DNA of 64,000 bases. It comes from Phreatobacter stygius (GTDB lineage: Bacteria > Pseudomonadota > Alphaproteobacteria > Rhizobiales > Phreatobacteraceae). Below are positions 63,768 through 64,000 of this stretch, piece by piece (position 1 is the stretch's first letter; every line of letters begins with the position of its first letter). Under the pieces are notes generated by a model. The model did not search any database. It saw only the letters and a list, made by a program, of their open reading frames with translations, and was not told the DNA's origin. The stretch lies in NCBI RefSeq assembly GCF_005144885.1, contig NZ_CP039690.1:2183001-2247000 (forward strand). The letters are read 5' to 3'. Position numbers and translations under genes: made by a program.

Positions 63768-63843
63768 GCCGCGGTAGCTCAGCTGGTAGAGCATCGCATT
63801 CGTAATGCGGGGGTCGGGGGTTCGAATCCCTTCCGCGGCACCA
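63768..63843 (+). tRNA. tRNA-Thr (anticodon CGT)
   Basis: The 76-base gene has a full cloverleaf. The acceptor stem GCCGCGG pairs with CCGCGGC, the D arm is GCTCAGCTGGTAGAGC, and the anticodon stem is TCGCA/TGCGG around loop TTCGTAA with anticodon CGT (reads ACG, threonine). The T arm is around GGGGGTTCGAATCCC. CCA is encoded. Its position at the edge of the conserved block makes it a possible integration site. Confidence 0.97.
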
Positions 63844-63966
63844 TTCCCCTCTCCAAGGCAATCCGGATTTACCCGGTAAGCTATTCAACAAACTGGCGTT
63901 TCTTGGTTAGGCGGCTCGGAATTGGCCCAGCCGAGCCCGATGGCATCCGTTTGCATCCATGACTCT

Positions 63967-63998
63967 TGTTGGCATATTTGTCGGCATCGATGCCAACA
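63967..63998. repeat. Inverted repeat after tRNA-Thr
   Basis: TGTTGGCAT (63967-63975) and ATGCCAACA (63990-63998) are exact inverted copies 14 bases apart, with a further palindrome GGCATCGATGCC overlapping the second arm. Between the tRNA and this repeat (63844-63966) I see no gene. It may belong to an element integrated at the tRNA, but the window ends here. Confidence 0.55.
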
Positions 63999-64000
63999 TG

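Noticed and set aside
63879-64000. Start of an integrase gene at the right edge
   Set aside because: On the minus strand a short frame begins MPTNMPTR, a little like some phage integrases, but it stops after about 23 codons, so no gene can be supported.

Overview
The window is GC-rich, densely coded DNA whose housekeeping genes (leuB, dapF, mtaB, a DUF4167 protein, a YbbA/YbbP-type transporter beside a GDSL esterase, a Bax-inhibitor-1 protein, tRNA-Thr) point to an alphaproteobacterium, most likely of the Hyphomicrobiales (Rhizobiales). This is inferred from gene content and codon use; no ribosomal RNA is present to confirm it.

Layout. 1-1.5 kb: the end of an IS30-type element lies inside an IS3-type element, which itself cuts off the 5' end of an NYN-domain gene. 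1.7-4.6 kb: an autotransporter. 4.8-7.7 kb: a CoA ligase and a beta-etherase-like GST, divergent from a MarR-type regulator. 7.7-18.4 kb: a dipeptide-type ABC importer, a PLP aminotransferase and an XRE-cupin regulator, divergent from a histone-deacetylase-fold amidohydrolase, a saccharopine-dehydrogenase-like protein and a LysR regulator. 18.4-26.4 kb: a FecI/FecR-controlled siderophore operon (receptor, esterase, binding protein, double permease) with no ATPase gene. 26.8-30.3 kb: a creatinase-fold M24 protein and an amidohydrolase, divergent from a MarR gene with a perfect 20-bp palindrome between them.

30.3-47.7 kb is the most interesting part. A LacI-family regulator sits among five copies of one operator-like sequence (core GCAATCGATTGC). 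The copies lie before an MFS transporter (two), before lacI itself, before an NMT1-type ABC importer operon carrying three tandem amidohydrolase paralogs, and before an intradiol dioxygenase operon (dioxygenase, SDR, beta-keto acid cleavage enzyme, zinc-less MDR reductase, cupin, Bug-type binding protein, exported amidohydrolase). I read this as one regulon for importing an amino- or otherwise hydrolysably substituted ring compound, removing its substituents, cleaving an aromatic diol or triol and cleaving the resulting beta-keto acid with acetyl-CoA. The substrate is unknown. The enzyme combination is not one I can match to a described pathway.

47.7-63.8 kb is mostly housekeeping. It is interrupted by an apparently intact group II intron inserted a few bases after a transcription terminator, between the DUF4167 gene and leuB. 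The window ends with tRNA-Thr(CGU) and a short inverted repeat at the very edge.
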